Below, one piece after another: positions 12,301-23,013 of a DNA stretch of 64,000 nucleotides. The DNA comes from Atkinsonella hypoxylon. Lineage: Eukaryota > Ascomycota > Sordariomycetes > Hypocreales > Clavicipitaceae. The stretch covers positions 1-64,000 of the forward strand of contig JFHB01000009.1 in the NCBI GenBank assembly GCA_000729835.1. The letters are read 5' to 3'. Numbering within the stretch: position 1 is the first letter of the stretch; each line of letters starts with the position of its first letter. A model generated the notes under the pieces. It saw only the letters and a list, made by a program, of their open reading frames with translations, did not search any database and was not told the DNA's origin. A program made the position numbers and the translations under genes.

Positions 12301-13232
12301 CCAAAACCTTGCAAGGAGGAATCTTGCCTGCTGCGGTAACCTGACCAGTCAGAAATCTGCCAAAAACATTAGACGCTTCCAACACTGCCTTGTATCCAGC
12401 AATATTTGCCATGCTGCTCAGGGCATCAAAAACCTGAGCACGGGAGATTCTGGGAATCATATCCATGGCGAAGCATGTTGCCTTCTTGTCGGCAATCTTC
12501 TGAACTATGTCCTTGTTTTGAGCAGGCTGCAATAGCGAGATGACGGTCTGCTCCTCCCGAATTGACTCGATCTCATCTGCTAATGGACCGCGTACTTTGA
12601 GGACGATATTGGAACCCGACCACACACCCTGCGAGCCATCGACAAGGGTTGCACCAGCTTTTTCGTAGGCTTCATCATGAAATTCGGCTTGTGATCCGGC
12701 CCCTCGCTCTACAAGTACCTTTTTAAAACCCTTCTTCAGCAGCAGTGCAACATTGGCTGGAGTCAAAGCCACACGGCGTTCGCCAGGAAAGACCTCTTTT
12801 GGCACACCGACTGTCAGCTGGCTATAAGGCGTTGTAGCCGCAGTAGAATCAGTCTGCGTGGCCGATGCCGAAGAAATCGTTGCTATTGGGAAAGCATGGC
12901 GGACCAGCGCCAGGGATGATTTGAGAGTTGCTGAAGGCACCAGATTTGGTCGTTTGACAAATCCGGGGGTATTGTGCCACTGGCGGCGTGAACGTAATGC
13001 AGGATTCAAACCTATGTTGATTAAATTACGATGAATTAGCTCAATTGCCTCCCCAAAGGTAGAAACAAGGCCTCTGACGACCAAGAGGGGTATAATTGAA
13101 CAGTTCAGCGATTTTAGACGTCAAAGGCGTCGTACCTCTGACGCTGAAGCGGTGTCGAGACAACCGAGCAGTAGCTGACGGCGAGCAACAAAGCTCGGAA
13201 GAGAGAGGTCGGAAGAAGCTGGACGACATCAT
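9398..13232 (-). CDS. NNT: Proton-translocating NAD(P) transhydrogenase, mitochondrial
   Basis: Nine exons join in frame to 1103 residues: 13232-13136, 13011-11881, 11824-11222, 11162-10860, 10806-10636, 10584-10330, 10268-9624, 9563-9489 and 9429-9398. Order is presequence, alanine-dehydrogenase/PntA domain with NAD-binding GAGVAGLSAIATARRMGA, a multi-TM membrane domain, then the PntB NADP-binding domain with GYGMAVAKAQ and HPVAGRMPGQCNVLLAEA. The C-terminus is DVPNPMFYMPNTKMLFGDAK followed by a short tail. Role from the family: it couples inward proton flow to hydride transfer from NADH to NADP+ in the inner membrane, feeding matrix NADPH for antioxidant and biosynthetic needs. Budding yeast lacks it; many filamentous fungi keep it as one fused chain like animals. 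The last two exons (75 and 32 nt) are easy to miss but complete the conserved end. Confidence 0.93.
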
Positions 13233-14177
13233 GATAGGCGCATCATCTGGCAGACGTCCGAGTCATGTGAAGAGCGCGTCGCTGGAGGCCAACGCGTGCG
13301 GTACAGGAAGGGAACGCGGACGAGATGATGTCGAGAGTCTGGTCACTATGTTAGTATCATGCAAGCAATGCCGAGGCAGTACGTGCAACCAGGGTGAAGG
13401 TGAAACAAAGAGTTTCCGAGGTGTCGATCAACGAAGAAAAAAGAAGTCTGAGATCAAGAACAGGAGGAGGATGGTGAAATCCAAGCATCACTCACTGCAC
13501 AGGTGTGAGCTGTGAGACCCTGACGCCGGCACGGACCAGACTTTAGGCCTTAAACCTTGCGGAGTAGTGGAGTAGTGGAGTAGTACAGTGTAACAGCGGG
13601 TGTACAAGTAGTATAGTGGCTGCATGTACGGAGTACAGTGGGTCGTAGGTGTACCAGACCAGACGAGTACTGCAGGCCCACTATTCCGTACTGACCAGGA
13701 GCTAGACGGGAAGTGGAGTACGGAGTACAGTGATGGCTGGGAGATTGGCGGAGATGCAGCCTGAGCGCATTAAAAATAAGGAGCACCAGACCTTGGGTAC
13801 CTAGAGGTACAAATGGGCACCTCTCCTACCCATGGCGACGTCGAATTACGCGAGCCATCCTGGACCCTCAAAATCCGGGGAAGCAAGACGCCCCACCCAC
13901 TCACCACTCACCACTCACCACTCACCACTCACCACTCACCACCACCAACTCACCACTCACCACCACCACCTTTACAAATCAAGCAACCCGCCTATTCCGT
14001 CTCCAAGACAATGCCAACGAAAACCCCGGCGCTAGGTCGGCCCAAGACGTCGGCTCCGTGCGGAGAAACGAGATCCTCATCAGCTGCCACTCCTCTGCAC
14101 GATAGCTCCCCGGAGTCGGACCTCCACCCCTGCAGGACCCCTCCCCCCCAACCGCGCCAACAACGACGCCAACAATA
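13233..14177. repeat. Intergenic region with simple tandem repeats
   Basis: It lies between the NNT start and the GH3 remnant. It holds reiterated agtagtgg / gagtacagtg units around 13562-13735 and a run of cactcac(c) units from about 13897 to 13970. Longer open frames across 13813-14466 on the plus strand owe their length to the repeat and resemble nothing known; they overlap the GH3 remnant on the other strand. Confidence 0.5.
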
Positions 14178-14690
14178 CTACCTGCGTACGGCCGTGACAT
14201 TGGGGTGCTCGATCCACTGGTCGACAAGCCGAATACCAGCCGCACGAATCACGACAATCGTGTTGGCGCGCTTTGGAGGCTACGTTCTTAACAAGCACGT
14301 GGCCAGCGATGGCGCCCTCCATAAGTACAGGCTTCGGTCGAGGGCCTCTCGCATCAACAGCCTCATGAGGTTCCGTCAGGTTCTTCATGCCGATTCCGGG
14401 CGTTGGGAAGTCTTTATCCTAACCGACAAGACACCAGGCAGCTATAATTCTGTTTCCCCAGCATGAATTGTTTCTCTTCTCCAACTTCACACTCCTCGTG
14501 TAACTCCGAGCCGATGGTGTTCGCAAAGTGGACACAACAACAAAACATACCTCGTAGTCATATCAGTCACCCTCTTCGCATGCACCGTCCCGTTGCGCAC
14601 AGCCTCAGTCAAGTCATGCCCCCATGAACCACTGGATGGCATGAGCATATCCAGCCCTGCATTCGCGCTATGTGCCGCGCGTTCCACATC
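14178..14690 (-). pseudogene. GH3 beta-glucosidase remnant, broken
   Basis: Reading the minus strand, 14690-14551 encodes a stretch with AGLDMLMP, NGTVHAKR and DMTTR, typical of fungal family 3 beta-glucosidases just downstream of the catalytic SDW motif. It is followed by a plausible intron (GTATGT donor at 14550, ATAG acceptor ending 14442). From 14441 the match continues as AW.LVG, stop, DKDFPTPGIGMKNLTEPHEA, then EGAIAGHVLVKN. The stop at 14421-14419 is TAG where the family has Gln, a C-to-T change. About 14290 the frame shifts and jumps over more than 100 family residues to NTIVVIRAAGIRLVDQWIEH with PNVTAV, then stops. The N-terminal catalytic part and the C-terminus are absent. This is a dead, truncated, deleted copy. 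Confidence 0.82.
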
Positions 14691-14984
14691 TAGTTAGAAA
14701 TGCAGGCTGGGGGCACAAAAGCAGCTATTGATCCCATATGCAGCCTAGCCTTATATACTCACAATGCCCATATCTTTCTGCTATTGACTATTCCAGAGTA
14801 TGATACTGCAAAAGCGGGCATTCGGCGCTGAAACACTTCACCCTCCCCGCCCCTACCAGAAGCCAGCCAGCTTTTGCACCGACATGAAGTATATTTCAAA
14901 CACAAATGCCTTTGCCAGGTTCGAACATCCATCTTGACGCCATTCTGACACACAGCCACTTCCTGTGACAGTCCCAGGACGCTC

Positions 14985-17900
14985 TTAATTCCCCGTCAAA
15001 TCCATCCCATCCCATCCAAACATATCCATGCTCGTATCCAGACCCCCGAATAGGTCTCCATCGCTCGTCGTATCCAGACCACCTGCGCTTCCCGGTCCAC
15101 CGAGCCCCATGTCCAATCCCACCGTGTCGACACCGCCCAAGCTGTCCCCTCTAACACCAGCGGCTGCCATGGCATCGACATCACCTAGCCCTGTTCCGCC
15201 TGCTGTGAGGTCGAGTTGCATCCCTGGTGCTTCAAGGATATCCTGCGGCTGTGGTAGTACCAGGTGTGCTTCAACACGTCGATGGAGGCGCACCACTATG
15301 TCTGCTAGCACGGCATCTTCCTTTTGTAGCTTGCGGGCCCGCGACGCGGTCGTACTAAGCACCTGGCGAAGTATCAAAGGCTGTTGCAATGGAGCTGGCA
15401 CATTCCCCGAGGCGTCCATCATTTGGTTCGTAGGAGGGGCCTCGTTCGTGACGTTGGGGGCACAGATCATGGCTCCGACAACATCATATACAATGTTTAC
15501 ACTACCGGCCTCGGACAGACTTCGAATTTCTTCTAGGAGCAATCGCAGTGTCCGTTTTGCCCCAGTGATTCGAATCATCGCAATAAGCTGTCGATGTGTA
15601 TAAGATGTTGGCATCGTGTTGGCGGCTGGGTGCATTGCCCATTGTACAAGGCCTTGCACTGTGTGTCGCAGCGCTCCTGCAATCCCCGTGCTCGAGCTAT
15701 TGGCCCATGATTCAAGCTCCAGATGATCCGCACCCCCTGTACGCCGTGAAAGAGGCAGACTATCTTTGAGAGCTCGCAAAAGGGGCTCGATGTCTTGATT
15801 CTTAGGGTCCTGACGTTGATATGTTCGCAGGGAGTGCTCTAGTGGGCTTGCAACTAGGTTCCGCACCGACGACAACATGGTGCTTGCTTCTCCAGATATC
15901 GATGTTGGCAGCAGAATGAGCTGCAGAATCTTGATAATAGCTTTCTGCTCTTTTTGCTCCACCCATAGGTAATCTGCTAGGAACCGTAGAGCGGGAACTA
16001 ATGACGGCAATAAAAACGTATCGACAAGGTCTAGTTGCAACATGTTAGCGAGCCATGGCCAACAGATGGTGTGAGACTGAACATATATTGAAATATAGCA
16101 GGGATTTTACATTCTATTCCCCCCTTGAGCGCTTCGTCGCTGAGATATCCATAGGTGTAAGCCACAACAATGTTCTGAAAGATGGTAGCCACGAGCAGAT
16201 GGAAGTCTTGTGGCGGACAAGAGGACATCAAATCATCTCCTAGGCCACCAGAGTCGCTATCGAACAAGCCTTGAATCCAACCACTGACATGCCCCTTCTC
16301 TTGGTCTGTCAGCTCGTCTCGTTCATAGCTGACGTGCGCTCTGCTCAGAATCTTGGCGATGCATGAGTCGCGAGAGGAAATGCCGATATCTGCTGCGGTC
16401 AGATTGTATCGGTAAGAGAACGCCAAAACCAGTAGCAAAATGGACCCGAACTCCTCGTATATGGGCTGATACTCCCCCTGGTCCTCTTCATAATGCCAAT
16501 TGTCCAGCAGCTGACACAAGGGTTCCAGGACTGCCGGCAGCTTCTCAAACAAAAGGAGAATATCAAGTATCTGCGGTTTCTGGGCCAGTTGGCTGCAAAC
16601 CATCTTCAAAGACATGGTTTCTTTGTTGTGACAGAGCTGGCGCATAACATCAACCAAGGCTTGAGCCACTGCACCAACATTGCCATCCATTTTCTCCAGA
16701 TCGCGTATTAATCCCTGAATCTTGTCAGCGTCCGCTAAGCAATCCTGCACCAGCTTGTCCTTGGAGTGTTTTCTAATTGACGGTTCGTAAGACATGGACG
16801 TCTCTCCTAGAATTCTTTCGACGTGCTCCCTTTGCACCAATCCATGGAGAGCACATGATGTGCAGAACTCTTCACGGACACTCTCAGTATAAGGGTTATT
16901 ATTTCGTGATTCATCAAACATCAGGGAGGCGGTGGGAAATATGCTGGTGTCAACCTGATTGAGAGCTCCAGTGATGCAGAACTCTGTGGAGTTGGTGTCA
17001 AAACCAGTACATAGCTGACAGAGAATTAACGGTATTTTATTAATTAAGAATGACTTGAGCAAGTGGGCATCCTTGGCCGCCTCATTGCGAAATACTGCAT
17101 TCGCGAGAATATCAAACGAAGCGAGAATGAGATCAATAACGCCTGATTGTGTTTGACTCTGAATCACCGGTGTTCAGTCAGCTTTCTCCCAAGTTCGAGG
17201 CCTGGAAATTCCCGGAACTTACCTGATACCGGTTATGTATATACGACACAAGAGCGGTATCGTCGATCAATGGACGTCCTACAAGCTGCTGGAAATCAAC
17301 ACCTGGTCCACTGACCAGAAAATCAAGTCAGTTTCAGGGCTTACCGATGCGTTCAGGTAAATATACAGTGCCGCTCTAGTGTTCGAGATGGGCAATTCTG
17401 GGATGACAAAGTTGTCTACTCCGACTGTTGTTTCTAGCAGTTCGTCCATGGCAGCATTTGCAGCGGCCTGTTTCTTCTTATCAATAGGATCCAGCTTCGC
17501 CAGGGTATCTGTACGGAATAGTTCCAGTCGATCAACATAGGGAGTAGGTGGCAAGGTTTGAAGAAAGCTTGACAAGCTGGTTGAGAAGTATTTTCGAGCG
17601 CCTATTGCAAATCAAAGGTTAGTCTTTTTTTTTTTTTTAATCATACTAGGTCTACTTTTCGTACGTCTAGCGAATGGCTTGCCAATGGCTTTAATCAGAA
17701 TCGGTGTTTCCACAAACCGCAGCAACAGAGGGACAAATGCCGCTCGAGCCACATCCAGATCGTCCCGCAACTGCGAATTCTGCTGGAGATCACCCATCAC
17801 ATCGGCAGCGAATGCGTTAGATACTTGGGCGAATAGCTCCATCCATTTGGAAATAACGTGACACAGCTCCACGGCTGCTTGTGGATCTCGGAAAGCGGTG

Positions 17901-18370
17901 CCCTCAACCATGAGCTTAATGACATGGTAGAACATGAACTCCTCGGCCCAAGATGAGCTTCTCCACCGCCTTGATATCCGCCGCTTCGCATCTCCGGCAG
18001 CCCGATCCTGCTTGCCATCCTTGCCGTGCTGTGATTCGTTGTGCGCTGTAGTTATCTTCAAGTGGGCATGCAGCGACGAATATTTGTACAATGCGCGCAG
18101 TATCGATGTGGCGTCAATGTACCCGAGCTGGCTGAGGACTTGTATGTATGGCGGAATGCGCGGGTCGAGACTTACGTCGTTGTCGGGCTGGGGATGCAGG
18201 AAAAGCTCAGCGACGATGATGGGTGGAAGCGGATGTTGGGATCGCACCAGACGGACGAATTCGCTGAAGCGGTCGGTTTCAAGCCGTTGAGAGATGCATT
18301 TGGCGACAAACTTGGACCAGTACTGAAGAGCGTCACGCAGGGCGCGACGAGCATCGATGGTTGGCTGCAT
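14985..18370 (-). CDS. MED5: Mediator complex subunit 5 (Nut1)
   Basis: Five exons, 18370-17665, 17601-17345, 17288-17223, 17158-16111 and 16030-14985, give 1040 residues. The protein is a long helical solenoid without enzymatic motifs. Recognition rests on family-like segments such as LRDALQYWSKFVAKCISQRL near the start, WMELFAQVSNAF in the middle of the first exon, and a glycine/aspartate-rich C-terminus (GLDMGLGGPGS, MFGWDGMDL). Role from the family: non-essential tail-module subunit of Mediator, bridging activators to RNA polymerase II in the nucleus. The ATG at 18370 is the first in-frame methionine that fits; the frame stays open a little further upstream with no ATG. The third exon is only 66 nt and needs the internal TTTCCAG acceptor rather than the two earlier CAGs, which run into stops. 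Confidence 0.88.
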
Positions 18371-19056
18371 GATGCGCGCCTGGGTGGGAAACTGCAAGAA
18401 CGAATCCGAGAAGCGAATGCAGGTCAGATGCCATCAATGGCCATCGAGGAGAGAGCGCTGCGCGGGCGGCAGCGCAAGAAGGATGCTTCTATATCAATTG
18501 TAGTGCTGATGACAGTTGGAGTAACTGAGACAAGTTGCAGTTTCGACATGCGGGTTCGACTTTAAAGCTGCAGATGAGAATGAATGATTTACATAGAATA
18601 TAGAATGACGGAGCTGGAGCAAATCGCGCGGACAGAAGCTCGAATTCCAAGTTACTGTGGGTCCCAGAGAGCATATGCATCAGCACAGTGTGAATTAGCG
18701 TTATGCTCACAATGCTTCTACTGAAGCTGTGGCTGGAGCGAGATGAGCTGTGTCGCGGCGTGCAGCTGCGAGCTCGGAGACGCATACCACAGGGGTATAA
18801 AAATCTCGGCAGAAGAGGGGTAACGCAAGCTGTTACGTAAAGAAATGCGCCATTTTTCCTATATAATAAGAGGAAAAATTCCTCTAGTTCTCTTTTGTAC
18901 TTAGTTCAGTAGTTAATTCAATCTGAATCCATTCAATTCTTGATTATCGCACCAAAGCGCAGCAAATTGTGCGACAAGCTGGAACCCCGTCTCAAAGTTC
19001 CGTAAACGTCCAGGTCTTGTCAGCTTTTCTACGGCTGCTTTCATTCACAGTGCAAG
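18371..19056. other. Divergent upstream region of MED5 and the 3CxxC gene
   Basis: 686 bp between divergent starts. An AT-rich tatataataag segment at about 18859-18871 and CT-rich leader sequence before 19057 look like promoter and leader of the plus-strand gene. No coding signal is seen. Confidence 0.45.
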
Positions 19057-19709
19057 ATGCTTCGCAGGCCCTTCATCATGGGAGCCGCTGCCTTTGTGTT
19101 TCGGCCTACAAGTGTTTCAAGCAGACCACTGTTGATTGAGACCGTTACAAAGGTTCGGCACCTTTACGCATGTGGTAAGCATTAAGCCGCTTAAGACCAC
19201 TTGGAAAAATGCTAAAATAAAATAAACAACTAGCAGTCCTTGCAAGAAATGGTACCAGGGGTATGGCTGTTAAGGCACAGAATTCAGAGAAACCCAAGAC
19301 ACAGCATTCAAAGGAATCAGACCCACAACATACAGAGGAATCCGAGCCAGTAGGCAGCTGGTCCCTTTACCCGCATCTGCACGAAGTTGTCGAGACCGAA
19401 CTCGCTAAAAACGGCCTGGTGTTCGAATTCCATCCTGATGATGACAACGAGACACCCATAAAAGCCCATGTTGCTCCCGTAGCAGGGAAATTCGCGTGCC
19501 GAAACTCGTCCTGCTCATTGAATGGATGGTCAAGCAACAGAATAACCATCCTTATTCTCGGTTACAGCGACAACAGATACAGTGCGCGGGTCTACCATCA
19601 GAGATGTGAAAGCTGCAACTCTCTGAGCCGTCCAGAATTATTTGCAAAGTCGTACGTAAATCGTATTGTATATCGACTGAAGAAGTGGTCAGGCGTTCAA
19701 GCGGACTAA
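19057..19709 (+). CDS. 3CxxC-type zinc-finger domain protein
   Basis: Two exons, 19057-19174 and 19234-19709, join in frame (GTAAGC donor, ACTAG acceptor) to 197 residues. The C-terminal half has the 3CxxC layout: GKFACRNSSCSLNGWSS, then YSARVYHQRCESCNS, then a conserved basic end with YVNRIVYRLKKWSG. The first exon is arginine-rich and hydrophobic (MLRRPFIMGAAAFVFRP) and could be a mitochondrial presequence; initiation at the second-exon Met (19263) would drop it. The linker is rich in Lys, Gln, Glu and Ser with a short imperfect repeat. This domain is common in filamentous fungi; its role is unknown beyond presumed zinc binding. Confidence 0.75.
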
Positions 19710-20358
19710 CCAACTGTTGTTATCTCTAAATAAACCGGTCTGCATAAAATGGAGCTATGTGAAGCGTGTAAGGACGGGCTCTGTCCTGAATCCAATTTTT
19801 GAAGAGACGATAAAGGGACTGAGACAAACTTCAAGGAGGGGATGAAGAAATTGGGTTTGGAAAGACCGAAGTCTGGCTTGACTCAAATTTGGGGAAGGAT
19901 GAAGAGGCTGGGTTCGTCGTGATGGATGCTGTTCAAGGGAGTTTGCAATCAGGCAAGTGAGGCGCGTTTTTGAGAGCAAGTCTATGTATGACTACTGTAT
20001 TTTTACTAAGAGCATGTGTATGGAAAGCTTATATCTCGCCAGTCGGCTGCTCTTTATCCCAACCAGGCGCCGTGCAATTGCGTTATACATCACATCAGCC
20101 ATCCGGGAGACACGTTGTGACCTAAACCAGACTCACGATGGATCGGTGATGTCAGAAACCACGTTCAATATTAGCCTCATGATTTTATGCACCAACTCGA
20201 TGACATTGTTGTTCCTCGACTCGGTCTTGACCTGTTATCGCACGCTGCTCATAACAGTGGCAGAAAGGGGCAAATCGTCGTTGTAGATATATAGACCTCT
20301 TTCTTTCTTTCTTTCTTTCTTCCTCTGCTTTCAAGCTCGCCAGCAGTTTCGGCGCCAC
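19710..20358. repeat. Intergenic region with a (TTTC)n run
   Basis: No gene is seen. A tetranucleotide run (tttc)n lies at about 20297-20322. Confidence 0.5.
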
Positions 20359-21136
20359 TTAGTCCGCCCCCGTGATCACAACAGTCTCTGCGCCAACAAT
20401 CTGTTTCTGCAATTTATGTATCCCGCTCAGTTGCCAGTTCCGCGGTCCCAACACAAGTTCTAGGGCATTCGCTTCTTGGCAAAAGATCCGGTTGCAATGA
20501 CACTGACTATGAGAGCGTATTGAGGTTGTTCTAGACTATTCAGTCTGTCAGATTTCAGGTTCATCAACACTTGGTCTGTCACATTCATACTGGCATCCGG
20601 GTGGATTATCTTGACGATTGGCGGGCTAGTTTTCGCGACAGCGTGCCAATGATACTCACTGGATAGTGTCTTTCACTTTCTCGAATGACGACGATGACTC
20701 TGCCACAGGAAAAGAGCTTGACTGAGTCACACAAGCTGGACGACCTGCTTATCCTGAATTGAATCACACACAGACTTGGGTTATACCAAGATTCATCGAC
20801 CCAGCATGCACTATTTGAACACCATTGGAATGAGCTCTCCGAGTCGCAATCACGCCAAATACTGTGTCACTCCTTTTCACTCTCTGGATCTGATTAGGAC
20901 GACGTACACTCTTGCCAGCAGATTACGTGGACACGCAGGTCGTGATCATTGTACCGCACGTCAAGCAACTCTCCAAGCCTTAGATAACTTACATCATCCC
21001 GTGATTCAAATTGCTGCAAAAAGCTTAAGGCGTCTGTCGCCCCAGAGCTTCCAGCACTGTTAATTCGTAACCATGCAGCAACTATCTTAGAGTCAACATA
21101 AGCTCTACCATTAGCACGCCATACACCATACACCAT
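20359..21136 (-). pseudogene. Decayed protein-coding gene of unidentified family
   Basis: The minus strand carries coding-like sequence in successive frames. From 21136: an open frame of about 80 codons ending in VRYNDHDLRVHVICWQE at a good donor (GTACGT). After a 46-nt candidate intron comes FGVIATRRAHSNGVQIVHAG. Further on is RVIVVIRESERHYPVSIIGT then LSRKLARQ. A one-base shift leads into IVKIIHPDASMNVTDQVLMN and then QPQYALIVSVIATGSFA. Another one-base shift gives ANALELVLGPRNWQLSGIHK then QIVGAETVVITGAD and a stop at 20361-20359. The smooth protein-like composition across shifts argues for a once intact gene now broken by at least two single-base indels. I do not recognise the family and assign no function. 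Confidence 0.55.
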
Positions 21137-22307
21137 ACACCATCAAAGCATCAAGTTTGCCTACCTCTGCTTACCTTCGAAACTGCATTCGGCATACGAG
21201 CAGCAAGCTCACATAGCCATGACCTGGAGTGTCAAGCGATTATTCTCCTGATGAGCACAAAGCTTAGGACCTTAGAGCGATGGCTCCTTGCAACACTACA
21301 CTGAACCTTGTAACAACATTACAGGAATATCGTCAAGCAACACACAAATGACGAAAGTGCAGGAAGGACAAAAGGTGGAGGTTTAAACTACACTGAGAAC
21401 AAAGGGCATTGTTAAACTCATGCATGCCTTATTGGCTCGCCCCTAGAACCATATGAGACACCACGGACTATCTGATCCAACATATTCGAGATGACGTACA
21501 GGTCACAGGGGGCAAAGGGTCACCATACCATGCGACTTGAATTATGGCATTGCACATCAATCGCATTACCAACCCACAACTGGGGTACGGATAAGCCGCG
21601 AACTCATGGGAATAGCAACTACATATCAAGAACGCAAACGAATAGCACGTCAAGTCCATGGAAAATACAGACAACCAGAGGACCTATGTAAATACGGCAG
21701 GATGTCCCATCTGCATAGCGTAAATGCAACCGATGCATCACATACATGACTACGGCAGTCCATAAGCCGGCGGATTGTCTCAACATAAACCAACCACTTC
21801 AAGGACGATGGCAGACAGACAGTATTGGGACAAACTTCTATGCTCGCAGATCAGAATTCGATTTCTATCGCACTATCCCCGAACTAACATGCAACGAATC
21901 CATGCCTCTCTGCAACAAGACAGGCGTATTTTGACCGTTAAGCTACCTCAACTGCACTTGGAGCAAAGTACATCGGTTCTGAGCATGTCCCGTCACAAGG
22001 TCACAGCTTCCTCCAAACAGAAACAATTCGTTGGATACCACTAGCGTACTACCCTCATACTGTGCCCACGCTCGTCAAGTGAACCAGGGAAGCACATCTG
22101 TCGCCACGTCACGTCACGTCACGTCTGATATGGCCAAGACGAGTAATTACAGAGCTACCACCGAAGCAGTCTGAATGGCCCTTCATAGAGCTACTCTCCG
22201 CCAGTTGCAAGGAATTGCGCTTGTCGAAGCAGCTTAGCTACACGAGTTGGTTCTCGCTAATAGAGTACTGTACTATAAATAGTGCCCCAGGACCTGGTTA
22301 GTCCTTT
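21137..22307. other. Gene-free stretch
   Basis: No coding signal is recognised. It holds a short tandem of the heptamer ataccac at about 21119-21142 overlapping the start of the decayed gene, and four copies of cacgt at about 22105-22125. Composition is more AT-rich than the housekeeping regions. Confidence 0.45.
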
Positions 22308-22598
22308 CTATTTAGCTGTTAGTTTAGGGGTAAACGCTGTGCAAAACTTCCGTTTATTCGTAGAATGATAATACAGGTTGCTCCAGAAGCTGCTTGTAAA
22401 AATCGACCCTCGGTCCGAGAATGAGCCCTCGGGAGCTCTAAATCGGAGTTGAATTTCGTTGTGGAAGAGCTCTGCTGATTCAGCAGCATCAATAGTAGTA
22501 GGTACAGGTAGGAATGTAGGAATATGAATACTTTGGTAGATCGGTCCACGATCACTAGGATTAACAAGGCTTACCTTGTTGAAGCTACATCTAGGCAA
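22308..22598 (-). mobile_element. Ty3/gypsy retrotransposon integrase fragment
   Basis: On the minus strand, one frame gives LILVIVDRSTKVFIF and the next frame continues TIDAAESAELFHNEIQLRF, then SDRGSIFTSSFWSNLYYHS and TAFTPKLT. These match the order of the integrase core of Ty3/gypsy elements, including the first Asp (VDR) and second Asp (SDRGSIF). A frameshift lies between the two parts, the third catalytic residue (Glu) is not reached, and no LTR or reverse transcriptase is seen nearby. This is a short dead fragment. Confidence 0.78.
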
Positions 22599-23013
22599 AA
22601 TATATAAACTAAAGCGCTACATAATAGCTTGATAAAGGAGTTTACTTTTAAGGGCTTCTTCTTCTTCTTCGTAAATTCGGACTCGTTTAAAGTATTAGAA
22701 GCGGCTTCAATTTGGTGCATTCTTAGCTTTAGCAGGCAACCGTCTTTGATAACACCGCTTTCTTGTTCATTCGGGTGCTCCCTGTCTTTTCCACATAAGC
22801 TTGTGGTCTCAGTATATCGGCCGACTGGCTTGAGGCGAGGCAACGTAAGCATTATATAAAGGCTTCTGAAATCCAATAAATTCCTCGTATGCCGTTGAAG
22901 AACCCGTCAAACAAAGGTCATCTCCCGCAACACCGCGCTATGCTACAGATTGTTAAGATGCGTGAAAATACAAAATGAAGAATGACAATATTCGTCTATT
23001 TGGAGGCAGAACG
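22599..23013. other. Intergenic region beside the retroelement fragment
   Basis: A lysine-rich open frame of about 100 codons on the minus strand (22876-22571) abuts the integrase fragment but matches nothing I know. It may be further element debris. The 3' end of GPN3 follows. Confidence 0.35.

Noticed and set aside
13813..14466. Plus-strand open frame of 217 codons
   Set aside because: Its length comes from the cactcac repeat, it has no family resemblance, and the opposite strand carries the GH3 remnant over the same bases.
14900..14940. ggttcgaac resembling a tRNA B box
   Set aside because: No matching A box, anticodon arm or acceptor stem around it. No tRNA gene was found in the window.
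22571..22876. Lysine-rich frame as a transposase
   Set aside because: It abuts the integrase fragment, but I could not match it to any transposase or gag sequence.
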